Part shown: one piece after another, positions 7,168 to 9,333 of the stretch | Numbering within the stretch: position 1 is the stretch's first letter | Layout of the letters: the number at the start of each line of letters is the position of its first letter | NCBI GenBank assembly: GCA_934555855.1 | Contig: CAKTFL010000058.1 | Location: 1-9,333 of the forward strand | Direction of reading: 5' to 3' | Source of the DNA: an uncultured Sphingomonas sp. | GTDB taxonomy: Bacteria > Pseudomonadota > Alphaproteobacteria > Sphingomonadales > Sphingomonadaceae | DNA length: 9,333 bases | Made by a program: the position numbers and the translations under genes | The notes under the pieces: generated by a model | Seen by the model: only the letters and a program-made list of their open reading frames with translations | Database searches by the model: none | Told to the model about the DNA's origin: nothing

Positions 7168-7290
7168 CGTAACTCTCCCCGTGAGTTCCTGGTGATCGCC
7201 GAGCGCCGCAGCCATGATCCTGACGCGATAACGCTGTTCTGGCCGGCGCAGTTTTCTGATCAGGATGCTATTATCCTGATCGAATATGAG
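7168..7290 (-). promoter_or_regulatory. Promoter and leader region of the receptor-dgcN operon
   Basis: This 123-bp gap separates dgcA from the receptor gene and is more AT-rich than its surroundings at its dgcA-proximal end. On the minus strand TTGACT (7289-7294) is a good -35 match and overlaps the dgcA stop codon. At 18 bp spacing it is followed by TAGCAT (7265-7270), a 4/6 match to -10; TAATAG (7268-7273) at 15 bp is an alternative. No terminator-like T-run follows dgcA, so readthrough from the upstream pair is also possible. Confidence 0.5.
7258..7281. promoter_or_regulatory. Perfect 9-bp inverted repeat over the -10 region, candidate operator
   Basis: GATCAGGAT (7258-7266) and ATCCTGATC (7273-7281) are perfect inverted repeats around a 6-bp AT-rich centre. 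They cover the candidate -10 and part of the spacer, so a bound protein would be expected to block the promoter. The outer CAG...CTG with an AT-rich centre loosely recalls Lrp-type sites but the spacing is 18 rather than 15 bp. No T-run follows on either strand, which argues against a terminator. Confidence 0.55.
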
Positions 7291-7302
7291 TCAATCCATA
7301 TT
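7283..7302. promoter_or_regulatory. Second inverted repeat flanking the -35 element
   Basis: AATATG (7283-7288) and CATATT (7297-7302) are perfect 6-bp inverted repeats with an 8-bp spacer that contains the TTGACT -35 candidate. The dyad starts one base after the 24-bp dyad. It extends over the last codons of dgcA. It could be a second operator half or an independent site. Confidence 0.4.
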
Positions 7303-8322
7303 GCGATCGTGTTGCAAAGTTGCGCTGTGATGCCCCCACACCGCCGGCGGACAGTGGATCAATCCATCCTCATATCGGATGCCGGGCTGCCGATCGGCGG
7401 CAAGGAAGGTGGGACCATCGAGGTCAACGACGTCGCAAAGCTGGCCCAGCAGAAACGCCGGCGCCATCGCCAGGCTCGATCCGACCATGTTGCCGACCAT
7501 CACATCCAGGCCAAGCGTGCGCGCCCGCCGGGCTATTTCCACCGCTTCGGTGAGCCCGCCGCATTTATCCAGCTTGATGTTGACCGTGTCGAACCGCCCA
7601 ACCAGCCCGTCGAGATCGTCGAGCGCCAGCGCGCTTTCATCCGCCGCGATCGGGATCGGAGAGTCGAACCCGTCGAGATCGGCCTCCCGCCCGCGGGCGA
7701 GTGGCTGCTCCAGCAACGCGACGCCGCAGTCGACGAGAACGTCGAGCAGCGGCTCGAGCTCTCCGATCCCGAAGCCCTGATTGGCATCCACGCCGATCCA
7801 GCAATCCGGCCGCGCCGCCGCGACCGCCCGCACCCGGGCGGAGTCGAGGTCCAGATCGCCGGTCAGCTTCAGCTTGAGCGCACGAGCATCGGCATAGGCA
7901 CGCGCCGCCTGCGCCATCGCACCTGGATCGTCCGCGCCCAGCGTAAAGGTCGTGAGCAGCGGCTTGGGCTCGGGAAGCCCGGCCAGCTTCCACACCGGCG
8001 CATCGGCCTGCTTCGCCTCGAGTTCCCACCAGGCACAGTCAAGGGCGTTGCGTGCGCCACCGGGGGGCAGCGCCTGCTGGAGCTGCGCGCGGGTCATGCC
8101 GTCCTGCAAGCCCTCGCGCACCGTTTCCAATGCCGCCATCATCGCATCGGCGCCATCGTCCAGATAATAAACGCCGCTCGCTTCTCCCCGCCCGGTGTGG
8201 AGGCCGTCCGACAGGGCGACCACCACCACCGGCGACTCGGTGAAAACGTGACCGGCGATCCGGAACGGCTTGGCGAAGGGCAGCCGTTCCACCGCCACGT
8301 CCAGCGACAGGCGCATCACCAT
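7291..8322 (-). CDS. dgcA: Enolase-superfamily N-acetyl-D-glutamate racemase / dipeptide epimerase (DgcA-type)
   Basis: A 343-aa member of the muconate-lactonising/dipeptide epimerase group. The N-terminal capping domain spans about 1-115; the barrel domain carries catalytic Lys152 in LKLKL (149-153), metal ligands Asp179 (GVDANQGF), Glu205 (LLEQP) and Asp228 (IAADES), and the opposing Lys250/Lys253 of NIKLDKCGG. All key residues are present. The family includes L-Ala-D/L-Glu epimerases and the DgcA enzymes that interconvert N-acetyl-D- and N-acetyl-L-glutamate. Co-occurrence with a DgcN homologue makes the DgcA role more likely, while action on L-Ala-D-Glu is still possible. The sequence starts MVMRL; Met3 (8314-8316) is an alternative start. 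It lies 4 bp after the serine hydrolase stop, so the two are probably co-transcribed. About 13 residues follow the usual PPAVWG ending, and this tail overlaps the receptor promoter. Confidence 0.9.
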   Translation of the reverse strand: MVMRLSLDVAVERLPFAKPFRIAGHVFTESPVVVVALSDGLHTGRGEASGVYYLDDGADAMMAALETVREGLQDGMTRAQLQQALPPGGARNALDCAWWELEAKQADAPVWKLAGLPEPKPLLTTFTLGADDPGAMAQAARAYADARALKLKLTGDLDLDSARVRAVAAARPDCWIGVDANQGFGIGELEPLLDVLVDCGVALLEQPLARGREADLDGFDSPIPIAADESALALDDLDGLVGRFDTVNIKLDKCGGLTEAVEIARRARTLGLDVMVGNMVGSSLAMAPAFLLGQLCDVVDLDGPTFLAADRQPGIRYEDGLIHCPPAVWGHHSATLQHDRNMD

Positions 8323-8326
8323 CGGC

Positions 8327-9333
8327 TCAGAACTCGGTGCCGAAGGAGATCAGCTTGTAGACCAGCGCCGTCCACAGGATGAAGAAGGCGCCGAGCACGA
8401 GCAGCACGCTCCACAACTTCGCGAACCAGCCGCGCTTGCTGCGCCACACCAGCCAGGCCTGCCACAGCGCGAGGCCGAGCAATCCGAAGAACGCCAGCGT
8501 GCCCGCCACTTGCAGCAACAGGATCAGCCAGTCGGTGGTGCCATGGCTTTCGAAATCCTCGAGTCCCGTGATGATCATCGCCCAGCCGACCAGCACCGCC
8601 AGCGCCAGCCAGGCGAAGCCGCGTACGGCGCGATGCGTGCGCAGCGCCTCGCCTTGCAGCGCGAGCGACACCCGGTAGCGTCGGCGTGCCACCCAGCCGA
8701 CCGGCCAGGCCAGCGCGGTCAGCAGGACGACGGCGATGCCCAACAACAGCACGGGCATCAGCCAGGCGGCGTCGAGCGCTGCGGGCGTGGGATACCACAC
8801 CATGAACGGCGAGACTTCGCCGAAGCTCCAGCGCGCGATCTTGCCATCGACCAGCTGCGCGGCGAGCCGCTCATGACCATAGGCGTCCTGCCACACGAAA
8901 GGTTCGACTTCGATCAGCTTGCGCGGGGCACCGCCGGGGCTGGTCAGCGCCGGAACGACCGGACGGCCTTCGGCGTCCAGGCTCACCTGCGTGTCGCCGA
9001 TCAGGCCGATGACCTTGGCGAAGTTCGAATCGATCCGCCGGCTGTTGGTCCAAGTGCCGACCAGCAGCTTGGCATGTTCCTTGGCGGTGGGCAGTTCGAC
9101 CGGCGGCTTGTTCTCCGCGGGCAGGTAGCGGTCGGCGAACTGCTCGAACAGCGATCCGCGCAGCACGCGGGTGACGCCATCCTTGCCGTCGCTGTTCATC
9201 GAGATGTAGAGCCCGACGTTGTCCTGCGGAAAGATCCACAGATCGCTGTGGAAATAGACGGTGTCGCCGCCATGCGCGATCGCGCGGTGGCCGTTGATCC
9301 GCTGTTCGTAGAAGCCCAGCGCCATCGTGTTGA
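8327..9333 (-). CDS. Membrane-anchored beta-lactamase-family serine hydrolase, C-terminal part
   Basis: The frame is open to the right edge, so the N-terminus and the SxxK nucleophile motif are outside the window. The visible 334 residues start with the end of an S12-type catalytic domain: MALGFYEQRINGHRAIAHGG, then DTVYFHSDLWIFPQDNVGLY, where HGG corresponds to the third catalytic motif (KTG/HxG) of class C beta-lactamase relatives. A beta-rich linker (about 75-180 counted from that Met) includes LLVGTW and FVWQDAYG. Four hydrophobic segments follow (about 189-211, 236-254, 265-294, 303-326), anchoring the enzyme in the inner membrane. Such enzymes include D-aminopeptidases, DD-peptidases and esterases. 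Next to dgcA, hydrolysis of D-amino-acid peptides or muropeptides is the most sensible guess. It ends 4 bp before dgcA. Confidence 0.88.
   Translation of the reverse strand, partial: NTMALGFYEQRINGHRAIAHGGDTVYFHSDLWIFPQDNVGLYISMNSDGKDGVTRVLRGSLFEQFADRYLPAENKPPVELPTAKEHAKLLVGTWTNSRRIDSNFAKVIGLIGDTQVSLDAEGRPVVPALTSPGGAPRKLIEVEPFVWQDAYGHERLAAQLVDGKIARWSFGEVSPFMVWYPTPAALDAAWLMPVLLLGIAVVLLTALAWPVGWVARRRYRVSLALQGEALRTHRAVRGFAWLALAVLVGWAMIITGLEDFESHGTTDWLILLLQVAGTLAFFGLLGLALWQAWLVWRSKRGWFAKLWSVLLVLGAFFILWTALVYKLISFGTEF

Noticed and set aside
7165..7215. Upstream start for the receptor at 7215
   Set aside because: It would place 16 polar residues before the signal peptide, while the start at 7167 has GGGGAG at good spacing.
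7258..7281. The 24-bp dyad read as an intrinsic terminator for dgcA
   Set aside because: Neither flank carries a T-run in the needed orientation and the stem is AT-containing; its position over a promoter candidate fits an operator better.
5605..8382. Plus-strand open frame of 925 codons antisense to the receptor and dgcA
   Set aside because: It is rich in Arg, Gln, His and Ala with no domain pattern, spans two genes and the promoter gap, and is the typical antisense shadow of high-GC coding DNA.
1..9333. CRISPR arrays, tRNA or rRNA genes, insertion sequences, attachment sites
   Set aside because: I saw no spaced direct repeats, cloverleaf-like sequences, transposase motifs or terminal repeats in the window.

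Overview
The window is high-GC DNA (roughly two thirds G+C by eye) that is almost fully coding. It carries a TonB-dependent receptor of the type that is abundant in sphingomonads, with leader, TonB box EEIVVTAQKR and terminal Phe. The neighbouring gene content (M19 dipeptidase lipoprotein, DUF1611 protein, enolase-superfamily epimerase, membrane-bound serine hydrolase) also fits an alphaproteobacterium of the Sphingomonadales. The taxon is inferred, not proven.

Left end (1-1252): two minus-strand genes, a shortened Leu/Glu/Phe/Val-dehydrogenase relative and a small ACT-like protein that runs off the window. They are coupled by a TTGA stop/start overlap. Divergent from them, a 124-bp gap away, is a plus-strand Lrp/AsnC regulator with a TTG start. 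It ends 6 bp from the convergent operon.

Centre and right (1259-9333): a minus-strand block reading right to left. It comprises a membrane serine hydrolase (C-terminal part only), a DgcA-type N-acetyl-D-glutamate racemase/dipeptide epimerase, a 123-bp promoter gap with two perfect dyads, a TonB-dependent receptor, a DgcN-type DUF1611 D-glutamate N-acetyltransferase, a YkvI-like permease, an 81-aa protein resembling the detached C-terminal domain of a serine hydrolase, and an M19 dipeptidase lipoprotein. From dgcN to the dipeptidase every junction is a 4-base ATGA or GTGA overlap, so these four genes are almost certainly one translationally coupled operon.

Working model (inference): the locus scavenges D-glutamate-containing peptides, such as wall-derived peptides. 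The receptor would import peptides across the outer membrane. The serine hydrolase and the lipoprotein dipeptidase would trim them at the envelope, and the permease would bring the product inward. DgcN would acetylate D-Glu and DgcA would convert N-acetyl-D-Glu to N-acetyl-L-Glu. No deacetylase is visible. The most unusual points are the operon composition itself, the uncharacterised permease inside it, the double dyad over the receptor promoter, and two genes that look like in-frame internal deletions of larger enzymes yet keep clean starts, stops and coupling.
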